28,191 nt of DNA from JAVBMO01 sp031552355 (GTDB taxonomy: Bacteria; Bacteroidota; Bacteroidia; Bacteroidales; P3). Location: NCBI GenBank assembly GCA_031552355.1, contig JAVBMO010000161.1, forward strand, positions 1-28,191, read 5' to 3'. Position 1 is the first letter of the stretch. Each line of letters opens with the position of its first letter. Of this stretch, positions 7,123 through 15,214 are shown one piece after another. Position numbers and translations under genes: made by a program. The notes beneath the pieces were generated by a model. The model ran no database searches. It worked only from the letters and a program-made list of their open reading frames with translations, and was not told the origin of the DNA.

Positions 7123-8019
7123 CTAAGTAGCAATAATTTTTAAAGATTTCGGCTGAACTTCAAATTCCAAAACAGAACCCATATTAATGGATTCTCCATC
7201 CAAATTTACCAAACCGCATTCGTTGTTGAAAACCGTGGCTTTTTTGGCTTTGAAAATTTCCACATATTTCGACTTTTCAAAGTTTTTGGTATAAAGAAGT
7301 TGTCCCGTAAACGGCAAATAGGTGATGGGGATTTTTCGGACAACGCAAACGTCCATCAGCCCATCGTCCAATTCGGCAGATGGCGCTACGGCCGTATTGA
7401 AGCCGAATTGATTGGAATTGGCGAAACAAACAAACAACGCTTCGCGTTCCATTTCAACTCCATCGACTACAAATTTGTAAGTCTGTGGTTTGTAAAGGAA
7501 ATAATGTTTAATCACAATTTCGAAATAGGCTTGAAATCCGCGGGTTTTTACCTTGCGCATTTCTTCGGCAATCAGCGAATCGAAACCTATACCGGCAATA
7601 CTTGCGTAGGGGCGTCCATTCAACGAAATGGTATCAATGGTTTTTACATTGTAGTTATTGATAACCTCTATGCTTTTTTGCATAGTCAAAGGGATTTTCA
7701 AATGGCGTGCAAAACCATTTCCCGAGCCGGTAGGAATAAGCCCAATAACAATATTGTTGTTTGTTTTCGAAGAAATGACTCCATTGACGACTTCGTTTAA
7801 AGACCCGTCGCCACCAATGGCCACCACGGCATCGAATTTATTTTCTGCCGCTTTGGCTGCAATTTCAATGGCATGCCCGGCATATTCCGTATAAATAATT
7901 TCAGGGATAAACCGTTGCTTATTCAAGCTGCGATAGATTTCCTTTTCGGCTGTCTTTTGCTTGCCAACGCCTGAATGAGGATTTATAATAAATAAGATCC
8001 GTCGTTTTTTTGCTTTCAT
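7123..8019 (-). CDS. Diacylglycerol/lipid kinase, YegS/BmrU family
   Basis: Cytoplasmic or membrane-associated lipid kinase of 298 residues. INPHSGVGKQK at 12-22 opens the catalytic domain, AIGGDGSLNEVVNG at 67-80 is the nucleotide-binding GGDGS motif, and IPTGSGNGFARHL at 95-107 completes the site. The C-terminal beta domain contains LDDGLMDVCVV and NLDGE, both usual in the family. Substrates in the family are diacylglycerol, phosphatidylglycerol or sphingoid lipids; Bacteroidetes make sphingolipids, so either is possible. It lies 5 bp from an LtaS-like phosphoglycerol transferase, whose reaction on phosphatidylglycerol would release diacylglycerol, making recycling of that product a reasonable inference. 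Confidence 0.92.
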   Translation of the reverse strand: MKAKKRRILFIINPHSGVGKQKTAEKEIYRSLNKQRFIPEIIYTEYAGHAIEIAAKAAENKFDAVVAIGGDGSLNEVVNGVISSKTNNNIVIGLIPTGSGNGFARHLKIPLTMQKSIEVINNYNVKTIDTISLNGRPYASIAGIGFDSLIAEEMRKVKTRGFQAYFEIVIKHYFLYKPQTYKFVVDGVEMEREALFVCFANSNQFGFNTAVAPSAELDDGLMDVCVVRKIPITYLPFTGQLLYTKNFEKSKYVEIFKAKKATVFNNECGLVNLDGESINMGSVLEFEVQPKSLKIIAT

Positions 8020-8024
8020 TTCCC

Positions 8025-9965
8025 TTATTTGTCTATAAACATCCGGTCGCTAATCAGTCGATTGTTATATTGTTGTATCACCGCTTTCAAATAATTTTCA
8101 TTTTCATGAACAATTGGATTTTCAGTTTTTCCAATCAGATTATTTTTCAGCAAAGGATCTTTTTCCAAATCGTAAACTTCCACCAATTTTGTGTTGAATT
8201 TAACAAGAAAACTTTTCCTTATCAATTGGTAATAGCCATTGCTATAGCTCAAATGAGCCGGTTCGTTTTTTGGATTAAACATGCTTTTACCGAAGGCAAA
8301 ACTTTTGGCCGGAATTCCCAAGAAATCTATTACCGAAGGCACCACATCTGCTTGTTGCATCATTTTGTGCGCAGGACCTTTTTGTAAATTTTTGGGATGA
8401 TAAAAAATCATGGGAACTTTGTAAGCTTCAAATGAATTGTTGTTTGCAGGCGAAGTTCCTTGTGCCGTGTGGTCGCCGGTAATAATGAAAAGGGTATTGT
8501 TGTACCAGTTTTGTTTGGAGGCTTCCTCAAAAAATAAACGCAAAGCGTTGTCGGAATACATAACCACCTCTAAAATTGGCAGCATTCCTTTTTTGAATTT
8601 CCCTTTGTATTTTTCGGGCAAACGGTATGGGTGATGCGAAGAAATGGTAAAAATTCCTGTCAAAAACGGTTGAGAAAAAGTATTCATTTTTTGAGCCATA
8701 AAATGCAAAAACGGCTCATCGAAAATTCCCCAAATATTATCGCGGTCGTTCGGAGTGGCATAACTTTGTTCCAAAAATTCATTCATGCCGAAATAGTCGC
8801 AAAATCCGGCTTTTTCCGCAAAAACGTCAAAACCCATAGAACCATTATAAGCCCCATGGAAAAAGGCGGAATAATATCCGTAATCTTTCAAAATAATGGG
8901 CAAAGCTTTTATTTTGTCGTTTTTGTAATAGGACGCAATAAATCCGTCATTCATCAACGAAGGAATGCCTGCAAACACAGACGGAATAGCTTCTATGGAA
9001 CGTTTCCCATTTGAAAATCCATCGAAAACAAGGCTTTCTTTTGCCAAAGAATCTAAAAACGGAGTGTACGACTCTTTTCCCCCATTCAAACAACCCATAT
9101 ATTCTGCCGAAAAGCTTTCCAGTACTATGATTACCACATTTGATTTTTTGCATGAATCGGGCAACAAAATTTTACAGCAATTGGTATCGGGGATATTTAT
9201 GGGAGAAAAAATATTGTCCAATTCTTCTTCGGAATTGAAATACGAAACAGGTTGCAATTGCTTTTTGCCAAAGGTTTTTACAATGGAAAAAGGCGTGTTT
9301 ACCACCAAAGCCATATTATTGACCGAAGCATATTGCGTGGAACTTTCAATATTAATGGGTTTCCACAGAAGTCCGCCGCAAATGAACAAAATAAGAATAG
9401 CCAAAATTCCGCAAGAACCCAAAGCTGCACGTATATAATCTCTTCTTTCTTTCAATTTTTTGGGAATGGCAGATATTCTTTTGTTGAAAATAAATAGAAA
9501 CACAATAATAACGACAAAAAGAACCACATAGGGCCAAAAATCTTTGGCAAAAGCCGGTATCAATTCTTTGAAATCGCCGCCAACACCCAAATAGTCAAAA
9601 ATGTCGGAAGTCATCCGGCGGAAAGTGAAACGGTAATAAACAATGTCGATAATATTGACCATTACGCTTACCAAAGTTCCGATTATGTAAAAGAAATTGG
9701 CAATAAACCGGTACCATTTTTTTATCCGAAAATTGGTTGGAATCAACATCAAAATGGCGTAAGGCATCAGAAAAATGGCTGTGGTGGCTATGGCATATAC
9801 AATAGAACCCACAATGATTCCGGCATAGGCGCCAAAGCCTTCTACCATGAAAAAATCGCTATCGACAAACCAAAACAACCACTGGGTCAGCAATAAAAAT
9901 CCCAATGACAAACAGAATTTTTTGAGCAGTTGTTTCGTATAATTTTTTTTCACATAAGTATCCAT
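8025..9965 (-). CDS. LtaS/MdoB-like sulfatase-fold phosphoglycerol transferase
   Basis: Membrane enzyme of 646 residues with about five N-terminal transmembrane segments (about 17-35, 46-75, 88-110, 143-161 and 182-201) and a periplasmic alkaline-phosphatase/sulfatase domain. NVVIIVLESFSAEYMG carries the metal ligand E283, NGKRSIEAIPSVFAGIPSLM carries the probable nucleophile S323 (Thr in LtaS), and IITGDHTAQG carries the distal Asp-His metal ligands. Relatives move phosphoglycerol or phosphoethanolamine from phospholipids to a surface acceptor. A Gram-negative Bacteroidetes has no lipoteichoic acid, so the acceptor is probably a periplasmic glycan or lipid. The start is 2 bp after the gldB stop, indicating tight coupling. 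Confidence 0.9.
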   Translation of the reverse strand: MDTYVKKNYTKQLLKKFCLSLGFLLLTQWLFWFVDSDFFMVEGFGAYAGIIVGSIVYAIATTAIFLMPYAILMLIPTNFRIKKWYRFIANFFYIIGTLVSVMVNIIDIVYYRFTFRRMTSDIFDYLGVGGDFKELIPAFAKDFWPYVVLFVVIIVFLFIFNKRISAIPKKLKERRDYIRAALGSCGILAILILFICGGLLWKPINIESSTQYASVNNMALVVNTPFSIVKTFGKKQLQPVSYFNSEEELDNIFSPINIPDTNCCKILLPDSCKKSNVVIIVLESFSAEYMGCLNGGKESYTPFLDSLAKESLVFDGFSNGKRSIEAIPSVFAGIPSLMNDGFIASYYKNDKIKALPIILKDYGYYSAFFHGAYNGSMGFDVFAEKAGFCDYFGMNEFLEQSYATPNDRDNIWGIFDEPFLHFMAQKMNTFSQPFLTGIFTISSHHPYRLPEKYKGKFKKGMLPILEVVMYSDNALRLFFEEASKQNWYNNTLFIITGDHTAQGTSPANNNSFEAYKVPMIFYHPKNLQKGPAHKMMQQADVVPSVIDFLGIPAKSFAFGKSMFNPKNEPAHLSYSNGYYQLIRKSFLVKFNTKLVEVYDLEKDPLLKNNLIGKTENPIVHENENYLKAVIQQYNNRLISDRMFIDK

Positions 9966-9967
9966 TT

Positions 9968-10957
9968 CTACTTCATTTTAGGTTTATAACCCGATTCTTT
10001 CAGAATTTTTTGGGCATCGGTTTCTTGCATCAGTTCTTGAAGCGAAACCCCTTGTTTTTTCACATATTTCCTGACAATTTGCCAACCGATAAAATCGGCA
10101 AAACGTCCGGGGGCGTCTGCAAAACCGGAAGTTTTGGGTGCTTCATTGACAAATGCTCTGATTTTTAAATAATCCTTTTCGTACAAAAGATTTTGCTGAA
10201 CGAAGAAACTCCACATAAAACCTTCATTTGCCTTGCACCATTCCAATTGCTTTTCTGAATACCGGATTTTTATGTTGTCGGGCATTTCGGGCAAAGCTAT
10301 ATCTTTGAAATAAAGCCGTTTTCCCCGTTCTATCATAAATTCCAAAAGGCTTTCGGCAGGTTTTTTAGGGACAAAAAGTTGCTGGCACCAAGTGTCCATA
10401 CAATCGCCGGCAATAAATGAACTGTCCAAAATATTTACGAGGTACAAAGGCAACCCGAAATAATTGTATTTTTGGAATGAAGATACAGTATAATCCTGCA
10501 AAGCAATAGCCATAAATTTCTCAGATCCCAATACACGGGTGTCATAGTCAAAATCGGTTCCCGAAAGAACGTATATCTGAGGAATTATTGTGCTGTCTGG
10601 CAATTGTTTTTTGGCATTGTTAAAAGCTTCGCCCAATTCGTTTTCAAGCCATTTTAAGTCAGAGTATTTTTTTGCCACGGAATCATAAATTTCCCTCGCG
10701 ATGGAATCGGACGCAAAAAGAATAATTTCCCGCAAATAGGCGCTGTCTGTCAAAGGTGCATCAAAGAAAAAAGCAAATTCTTTCTCATTTTTTTGCAAAT
10801 GAGCTGGCAATTCCTGAGGCGAAACCTCAAACAATAATTTGTCGAAACGATGTATTTTTACAGGCGTTTTTTCTTCCGAAAACTTACCGCAAGAAACCAA
10901 TCCGACAAAAGGAAACAACAAAAATAAGGTATAAAAAAGGATTTCCCGTTTTCCCAT
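9968..10957 (-). CDS. gldB: GldB-family lipoprotein
   Basis: Lipoprotein of 329 residues. A signal peptide with lipobox LVSC (lipidated C23) is followed by the GldB-type segment IHRFDKLLFEVSPQELPAHL, then the paired patterns EKFMAIALQDYTVSSFQKYN and LEFMIERGKRLYF. GldB was found as a gliding-motility protein in Flavobacterium; homologues occur in non-gliding Bacteroidales, where their job is not settled. C-terminal motifs include EGFMWSFFVQQ and GRFADFIGWQIVRKYVKK. It is the first gene of a five-gene operon, with a TACCTTTG box 24 bp upstream. Its pairing with an LtaS-like enzyme and a lipid kinase points to an envelope role. Confidence 0.85.
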   Translation of the reverse strand: MGKREILFYTLFLLFPFVGLVSCGKFSEEKTPVKIHRFDKLLFEVSPQELPAHLQKNEKEFAFFFDAPLTDSAYLREIILFASDSIAREIYDSVAKKYSDLKWLENELGEAFNNAKKQLPDSTIIPQIYVLSGTDFDYDTRVLGSEKFMAIALQDYTVSSFQKYNYFGLPLYLVNILDSSFIAGDCMDTWCQQLFVPKKPAESLLEFMIERGKRLYFKDIALPEMPDNIKIRYSEKQLEWCKANEGFMWSFFVQQNLLYEKDYLKIRAFVNEAPKTSGFADAPGRFADFIGWQIVRKYVKKQGVSLQELMQETDAQKILKESGYKPKMK

Positions 10958-10980
10958 AACAACTATAAATAAATAACATG

Positions 10981-10988
10981 CAAAGGTA
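10981..10988 (-). promoter_or_regulatory. -7 promoter box (TACCTTTG) of the gldB operon
   Basis: The plus strand reads CAAAGGTA, so the minus strand has a perfect TAnnTTTG box 24 bp before the gldB ATG. It is divergent from the deaminase promoter about 70 bp away. Confidence 0.65.
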
Positions 10989-11057
10989 GTAAAAATCTTT
11001 GTGGCTTTTCAGAAAAAAGAAGGCGATGTTGAATGGGAAATAATCCCTCAAAAGTTG

Positions 11058-11065
11058 TATATTTG
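11058..11065 (+). promoter_or_regulatory. -7 promoter box (TATATTTG) of the deaminase gene
   Basis: TATATTTG matches the consensus and lies 23 bp before the ATG at 11089. The nearest TTG (11029-11031) is 26 bp upstream, longer than the standard spacing. Confidence 0.6.
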
Positions 11066-11088
11066 TCGAGAAATAAAGATATATAATT

Positions 11089-11565
11089 ATGGATAAATCG
11101 CATGAAGTTTTTTTACGTGAAGCCATTTCTTTGGCAACACAAAATATACAGACACAGGGCGGAGGCCCTTTTGGCGCTGTGATAGTAAAAAATGGAGAAG
11201 TTATTGCCAAAGCAGTAAATACAGTAACTACAACCAATGACCCCACAGCCCATGCCGAAGTGAATGCCATCCGGTTAGCCTGTAATTCTTTGAACACTTT
11301 CGATTTAAGTGGGTGTGTAATTTATGCCAGTTGTGAACCTTGTCCCATGTGTTTGGCGGCTATTTTTTGGGCGCGGATAGACAAAATATTCTATGCCGCC
11401 AACCGCTTTGACGCACAAGATGCCGGTTTCGACGATTCTTTTTTCTACGAAGAAATAGAAAAACCCTTGCATGAAAGGGTGGTAGAGGTAAAACAAATTT
11501 TACATGTCGAAGGACAAATACCCTTACGGGCATGGGTTGAATGTGAAACAAAAACGCCCTATTAA
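11089..11565 (+). CDS. Nucleoside/guanine deaminase (CDA superfamily, GuaD-like)
   Basis: Cytoplasmic zinc hydrolase of 158 residues, most like guanine deaminase of Bacillus, which converts guanine to xanthine. GGGPFGAVIVKNGEVI (24-39) is the substrate-loop strand; HAE at 55-57 supplies a zinc ligand (H55) and the proton shuttle (E57); SCEPCPMC supplies the zinc ligands C85 and C88. The late segment FDAQDAGFDDSFFYEEIEKP matches the GuaD-specific region AAEAGFDDSFIYKEI closely, favouring guanine over cytosine or tRNA adenosine as substrate. It is a single-gene unit, divergent from gldB; no other purine gene is nearby. Confidence 0.9.
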   Translation: MDKSHEVFLREAISLATQNIQTQGGGPFGAVIVKNGEVIAKAVNTVTTTNDPTAHAEVNAIRLACNSLNTFDLSGCVIYASCEPCPMCLAAIFWARIDKIFYAANRFDAQDAGFDDSFFYEEIEKPLHERVVEVKQILHVEGQIPLRAWVECETKTPY

Positions 11566-11696
11566 TCGGAGTTAATTGCAATAAACTTCTAAAAATTTTC
11601 TCAATTCATTAAAAATGGTATAGCATTTGCTATATCGCTTATGTGAGTTTTAATTCCCCTGAAATATTTCATTGATTTTGAATCTTTTATTTTATT

Positions 11697-12419
11697 ATGA
11701 AAAAACCAATTATATTTTTGCTCTTTTTAAGTTTGTTTTTCAGTCAGGCAAAAGCGCAAGATACAACAAATGTTTTTGGCCTTCGGGAAAAAACAATGAT
11801 GCTTCCCCATGTTGTTAAACCATATAATTTTGACCTTTCGTTGGGGGTGCTTTTTACCAGAGTGCCTTTCGATTGGGTGGAAACAGCTTTGGAAGTTCCT
11901 TTATTTAATATGCACGCAGCTTTTGGGCTACCCAAAGGGTTTTCTATTGAAGGGGATTTTACCACTTTGCTGATTACAAACGAACTTCGTTTGGGGCCTC
12001 GCTGGAATTTCCAACACAATAATTTTTCGTTCAAAATAGGCATTGACGGCGAAATTGCTCACGGTCGGCTTGATTTTTTCGGGTATAATGGAGGGAAAAT
12101 GACCGGTGGATTTTTGTATCCGACCATAGCTGTGGGTTATCTTATAAAAAACGAAGTGGCCTTGAGTTTGCATTTTGAATTGAACGAAATGCTTGGTCTG
12201 ACAGGTGTTGTGGAAGATTTGAGCGCGGTGAGCTATCCAGCCATGTTCAATGGAGGAACTTTGGCTTTGTATTCCGAACAACGGTATTGGAAAGACCATG
12301 TTTGTACAATAGGCGTGAAGTTGGCTTGCTTGAAATATTTCTTCCCGGCTTGGGCAGCCTATCCAACTTTCGACCGTTTTTATCTGTTGCCCCAGTTTTC
12401 ATTGAATTTCGAAATATAA
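11697..12419 (+). CDS. Predicted outer-membrane beta-barrel protein
   Basis: A 240-residue protein with a cleavable signal peptide (MKKPIIFLLFLSLFFSQAKA, cut near residue 20). The rest alternates short amphipathic strands and turns, with aromatic residues at strand ends (for example FSFKIGIDGEIAHG, FLYPTIAVGYLI, VALSLHFELNEM) and ends in FSLNFEI, an aromatic C-terminus typical of outer-membrane barrels. I do not recognise the family. It is followed after 41 bp by the GDPD lipoprotein and is probably cotranscribed with it. An inverted repeat TATAGC/GCTATA (11619-11634) lies upstream, but no perfect -7 box was found. Confidence 0.7.
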   Translation: MKKPIIFLLFLSLFFSQAKAQDTTNVFGLREKTMMLPHVVKPYNFDLSLGVLFTRVPFDWVETALEVPLFNMHAAFGLPKGFSIEGDFTTLLITNELRLGPRWNFQHNNFSFKIGIDGEIAHGRLDFFGYNGGKMTGGFLYPTIAVGYLIKNEVALSLHFELNEMLGLTGVVEDLSAVSYPAMFNGGTLALYSEQRYWKDHVCTIGVKLACLKYFFPAWAAYPTFDRFYLLPQFSLNFEI

Positions 12420-12460
12420 AAAGGGGAATAAACGTAGCATTAACGCCAAAAATTTGTTTT

Positions 12461-13759
12461 ATGAAAAAGTATATATATATAATAATTAGTTTATTATTTG
12501 TGTTTTCTTCTTGCGAAAAGGAGTATGAAAAATATGATGTCGATCAACCGTCTTTTGGTGCGGACTCAATGATAGACCAAACCAAAGCGTTGACAACCGA
12601 AGAAGGGCAACGTTTGGAAGGCGTTTATTCCATTAGCGAAGGGAACGACCTTTTTGGCGACCAAGTGGCTATCAAATTTCTTGAAGGGCGCACTTCGGGC
12701 AAAAACCAAAGAAGAAATTCCGTTACCATTTTTGGCGAAAAAGATGGTATCTATGCCGTTTTGGAAATTGGAAAAATCGATAGCATTGTAGTCATGGAAG
12801 GCTATTGGCGACAGGCTAATACGGGGAATACCGATCGTTGCCGTTTTATGATTAAAAACGGGGCAGGCTCGGAAAAAATATTTTCAGGAAATGATTTGGA
12901 ACATCTAAGCCTGAGGGGTGGATATATGCAAGACGGAAACATTGCTTCTTTACAGCTGAATTTTTCCCGTTTTTTAACGCCTCTGAGCGATCAAAAGAGG
13001 CCATTGGCGATTTTGGCACATCGTGCAGGTGGCCGTACTTCGGACAGGATGTCCATTTCCGAAAATTCCGTCGAAATGGTGTATTATACCGAACACTTGG
13101 GTTCTCACGGTATCGAAATCGATATTCAATTGACAAAAGACAGTATACCTGTGGTTTATCATGATGGCGATTTGAATATCCGGCTTACTCAAAAAGGGCC
13201 TATTATGGGAAAAATAAGTGATTACACTTATGCCCAATTATCTGCTTTAGTGCGGCTTTACCATGGAGAGAAATTACCTACTTTGGATGAAATGTTGGAT
13301 GCAACTGTAAACGAAACCAACATCCTTTTCGTGTGGTTAGATATTAAGGAACCTTCCGTAATGGCAAAAGTAACACCGATTCAGGAAAAATATATGAAAC
13401 AGGCCGAGGATTTATACAATCAAGGCAAACGGAAACAGTTGTTTATTTTGCAAGGCTTACCTTCCGACGATATGGTCAATGCGTTTATGCAGACGGATAA
13501 TTTTCAAAATAAATTGTCTTTGTGCGAATTGACACTTGATGATGTCCGTAAAACCAATGCAAAAGTATGGGCGCCCCGTTGGACAAGATCGCCAAGCGCC
13601 GGAGATATCAACAGCATGCACAACGAAGGGCGTTTTGTATTTACCTGGACATTGGACGCCGCCTATACTATGAAGCAATTCTTTCTAGAAACTGATATTG
13701 ATGGTATCCTTACAAATTATCCGACTGTGGCTTCCTACTATTATTATACTTTACGATAG
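12461..13759 (+). CDS. Glycerophosphodiester phosphodiesterase lipoprotein with novel N-terminal domain
   Basis: Probable envelope lipoprotein of 432 residues that hydrolyses glycerophosphodiesters to glycerol-3-phosphate and an alcohol. The start at 12461 is chosen over an upstream in-frame ATG because it begins a signal peptide with lipobox FSSC (C18). Residues 182-432 are the GDPD TIM barrel: LAHRAGG with catalytic H187, SISENS, GIEIDIQLTKD with metal ligands E219 and D221, and VVYHDGDLN with catalytic H234. Residues about 35-180 are a separate domain that I do not recognise (SVTIFGEKDGIYAVLEIGKI, then a Gly-rich SLRGGYMQDG), which looks like a small beta domain. The last 34 residues, DAAYTMKQFFLETDIDGILT onward, recur in the left-edge pseudogene. 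Confidence 0.9.
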   Translation: MKKYIYIIISLLFVFSSCEKEYEKYDVDQPSFGADSMIDQTKALTTEEGQRLEGVYSISEGNDLFGDQVAIKFLEGRTSGKNQRRNSVTIFGEKDGIYAVLEIGKIDSIVVMEGYWRQANTGNTDRCRFMIKNGAGSEKIFSGNDLEHLSLRGGYMQDGNIASLQLNFSRFLTPLSDQKRPLAILAHRAGGRTSDRMSISENSVEMVYYTEHLGSHGIEIDIQLTKDSIPVVYHDGDLNIRLTQKGPIMGKISDYTYAQLSALVRLYHGEKLPTLDEMLDATVNETNILFVWLDIKEPSVMAKVTPIQEKYMKQAEDLYNQGKRKQLFILQGLPSDDMVNAFMQTDNFQNKLSLCELTLDDVRKTNAKVWAPRWTRSPSAGDINSMHNEGRFVFTWTLDAAYTMKQFFLETDIDGILTNYPTVASYYYYTLR

Positions 13760-13827
13760 TTTCTGTTTCTTTTGTTTTTTTTTTCTATAAGTCCGGTTTT
13801 GAAAAACAAAACCGGACTTTATTTTTT
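13655..13827 (+). repeat. GDPD 3' end and terminator, partner of the inverted copy at 142-313
   Basis: This block holds the last 34 codons of the GDPD gene, its stop and its terminator. Its counterpart lies in opposite orientation at 142-313 with about 84% identity. Downstream similarity ends at the T-tract, which at the other copy is where the IS1-family end begins. Confidence 0.85.
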
Positions 13828-13828
13828 A
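13789..13828 (+). terminator. Strong rho-independent terminator of the GDPD gene
   Basis: A perfect 13-bp stem (AAGTCCGGTTTTG with its complement) surrounds loop AAAAA at 13802-13806 and is followed by TATTTTTTA. It closes the barrel-GDPD transcription unit. Confidence 0.88.
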
Positions 13829-14561
13829 TCTTTGCGACGTAGAAAATTTCCGGAAATTTTGTCTTTATAAATAACTGATGTTACACATCAAAATCGATAG
13901 TTGAAGAAGGAAGGCTTGAACCGCAACCCTGAAAAGGTAAATTCAGCGAAGCTAAAAGCCGAATTTTCACAGCCATAGATAAATGTGTAGCCTGTGGTTA
14001 TGAAAATCAAGTCCTGCCGGACTAAATTCGTAACAACAATGTAAGTGCGTAGTAACAGCAGTTGGTAATACAATTTGTACAAAATAAAACAGAGAATGTT
14101 ATAAAAAGATAGTAATGGTGCTTCTCCCCTGCTTGACAGAATTTGTAATTCTGCCAAATAAAGGAAAATCATAGAATATGAAACAAATAAGCATCTACAC
14201 AAAAGTTGGAGAGAAAATACAAGCAAGAGTTGGATTTATTCCGACACAAAACCTATTTTTGATACGATCTTTGCTTATTTTTTCAGGGAAAGTGAAAAGA
14301 ATAGCCCGTATGTTGTAAACAATAAAAACGGCAGGAATGCAGAGCTCTTACCAGGGTGGCTTCACTTTCTCCTTTATATCCTTTGGCACTTTTGCAGCAA
14401 CAACTTGAATATTCGGGAATAAATTCATGGAAACTCGGATTTGCAATTTAGATTTTCACACTTTCCAATCAAAAGACCTTTGAAAAGTATATATTTTAAA
14501 ATATTGGTTCAAAATATAGAATTTCCATATTCCTCGAAAACTGCCCATTTGGAAATTATTA
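13828..14561. other. Intergenic region of about 0.7 kb with RNA-like hairpins, no convincing gene
   Basis: Besides the group-II-like segment, it holds a perfect hairpin CAGAATT-TGT-AATTCTG (14137-14153) and a long-range stem at 14286-14296 with 14361-14371 (GAAAGTGAA core) enclosing a 64-nt loop. A 46-codon ORF at 14178-14318 (MKQISIYTKVGEKIQ...) has no support beyond being open. The part after 14400 shows nothing recognisable. Confidence 0.5.
13886..14070 (+). ncRNA. Possible structured RNA, resembling domain I of a group II intron (degenerate)
   Basis: The segment contains AGTTGAAGAAGG, GGCTTGAACCG, CTGAAAAGG, GCGAAGCTAAAAGCC and later ACAGCCATAG in the order and style of the 5' domain of chloroplast-like bacterial group II introns as I remember them. 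Short helices can be drawn: CACAG/CTGTG (13968-13972 with 13992-13996) and GTCC/GGAC closing TGCC (14011-14022). A canonical 5' GUGYG, an intron-encoded reverse transcriptase and a domain V are not seen, so if it is an intron it is a remnant. An unrelated small RNA is equally possible. Confidence 0.3.
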
Positions 14562-14590
14562 TTGCATGTAAGCAAAAAAACGTAAATTTG
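14562..14590 (+). promoter_or_regulatory. Promoter of the small lipoprotein gene
   Basis: TTG at 14562-14564 and TAAATTTG at 14583-14590 with an 18-bp spacer match the Bacteroidetes promoter; the ATG is 28 bp downstream. Confidence 0.65.
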
Positions 14591-14618
14591 CTACATAAAC
14601 CAATATACTCATAAAAAC

Positions 14619-14981
14619 ATGAAACCTCTTAAATCAATTTCCATGGTGGGTTTAAGTGCACTATTTCTATTGGGCACAGCCGCTTGCAAAGATAAATGCG
14701 ATGGCGAAAACCCAGAAGCAAGGCTTGTAAATAACGGAACAACCAGTATTGATGTACAAATCAAAACTTCGGGCGGCAATACCGAAAATATTAATAACAT
14801 TGCCAAAGGGACGGAATCGGCTTATCGCTCTTTTGCGCCCGGACAAGTAGTTTTTACTATCACGCCCAAAGGGCTTCCTCTTGTTGTGGATACGGTCTAT
14901 ATGGATCACTGCTACACTTACGACATTACATTGAATAGCGAAAATAAAGTTGTAACAACTGCTACAGACAGGAATAAATAA
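14619..14981 (+). CDS. Small lipoprotein of unknown function
   Basis: A 120-residue protein with a lipoprotein signal peptide ending GTAAC (C23), followed by a Cys pair environment (CKDKCDGENPEARLVNNGTT). The mature part alternates polar beta-strand-like stretches (SIDVQIKTSGG, QVVFTITPKGLPLVVDTVYM, YDITLNSENKVV) and has a further Cys in MDHCYTYD, so it is probably a single small beta domain stabilised by a disulfide. I do not recognise the family. It has its own promoter and terminator and thus is an independent unit. Confidence 0.75.
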   Translation: MKPLKSISMVGLSALFLLGTAACKDKCDGENPEARLVNNGTTSIDVQIKTSGGNTENINNIAKGTESAYRSFAPGQVVFTITPKGLPLVVDTVYMDHCYTYDITLNSENKVVTTATDRNK

Positions 14982-15010
14982 TTGACAAAAATTAATTTTC
15001 CTTGAATATT

Positions 15011-15046
15011 GGGCGTCTAATTAAACATAGGTGCCCTTTTTCTTTT
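15011..15046 (+). terminator. Rho-independent terminator of the small lipoprotein gene
   Basis: GGGCGTCTA (15011-15019) pairs with TAGGTGCCC (15028-15036), including two G-U pairs, with an 8-nt loop and a following TTTTTCTTTT tract. Confidence 0.82.
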
Positions 15047-15138
15047 ATTGCGAACCAACTTCCTCAAAAATATATACTATTAAGGGCTATTTCTTCGTTA
15101 AATCCTCTGTAGTATTTTCTTTTCCGCAGTAAAAATCT

Positions 15139-15146
15139 TATTTTTG
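15139..15146 (+). promoter_or_regulatory. -7 promoter box (TATTTTTG) of the Nit operon
   Basis: TATTTTTG matches TAnnTTTG and precedes the ATG at 15215 by 68 bp. No clear -33 TTG is seen at the usual distance. Confidence 0.5.
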
Positions 15147-15214
15147 CAAAGCAAGTTTGGAGCAAAAATAGAAACTAAATTCAGTATAGAAACGGCTTTT
15201 TCAACCACAAAATC

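Noticed and set aside
12287..12460. Longer GDPD start overlapping the barrel gene
   Set aside because: The ATG at 12461 begins a proper lipoprotein signal; the extension would bury it behind an unrelated sequence. The same reasoning applies to extended starts at 15982 (M3 peptidase) and 18539 (small barrel).
13890..14022. Possible cobalamin riboswitch (GTCCTGCCGG near 14011)
   Set aside because: The core B12-box elements in front of it are missing and no B12 gene follows.
13888..14226. 112-residue minus-strand ORF in the gene-free region
   Set aside because: It is Leu/Phe/Tyr-rich with no recognisable domain or start signal, and lies antisense to the RNA-like segment; it looks like an accidental open frame.
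14178..14318. 46-codon plus-strand ORF starting MKQISIYTKVGEKIQ, faintly like the start of a cobalamin adenosyltransferase
   Set aside because: Only the first few residues resemble that family and the frame ends soon; no further conserved motif follows.
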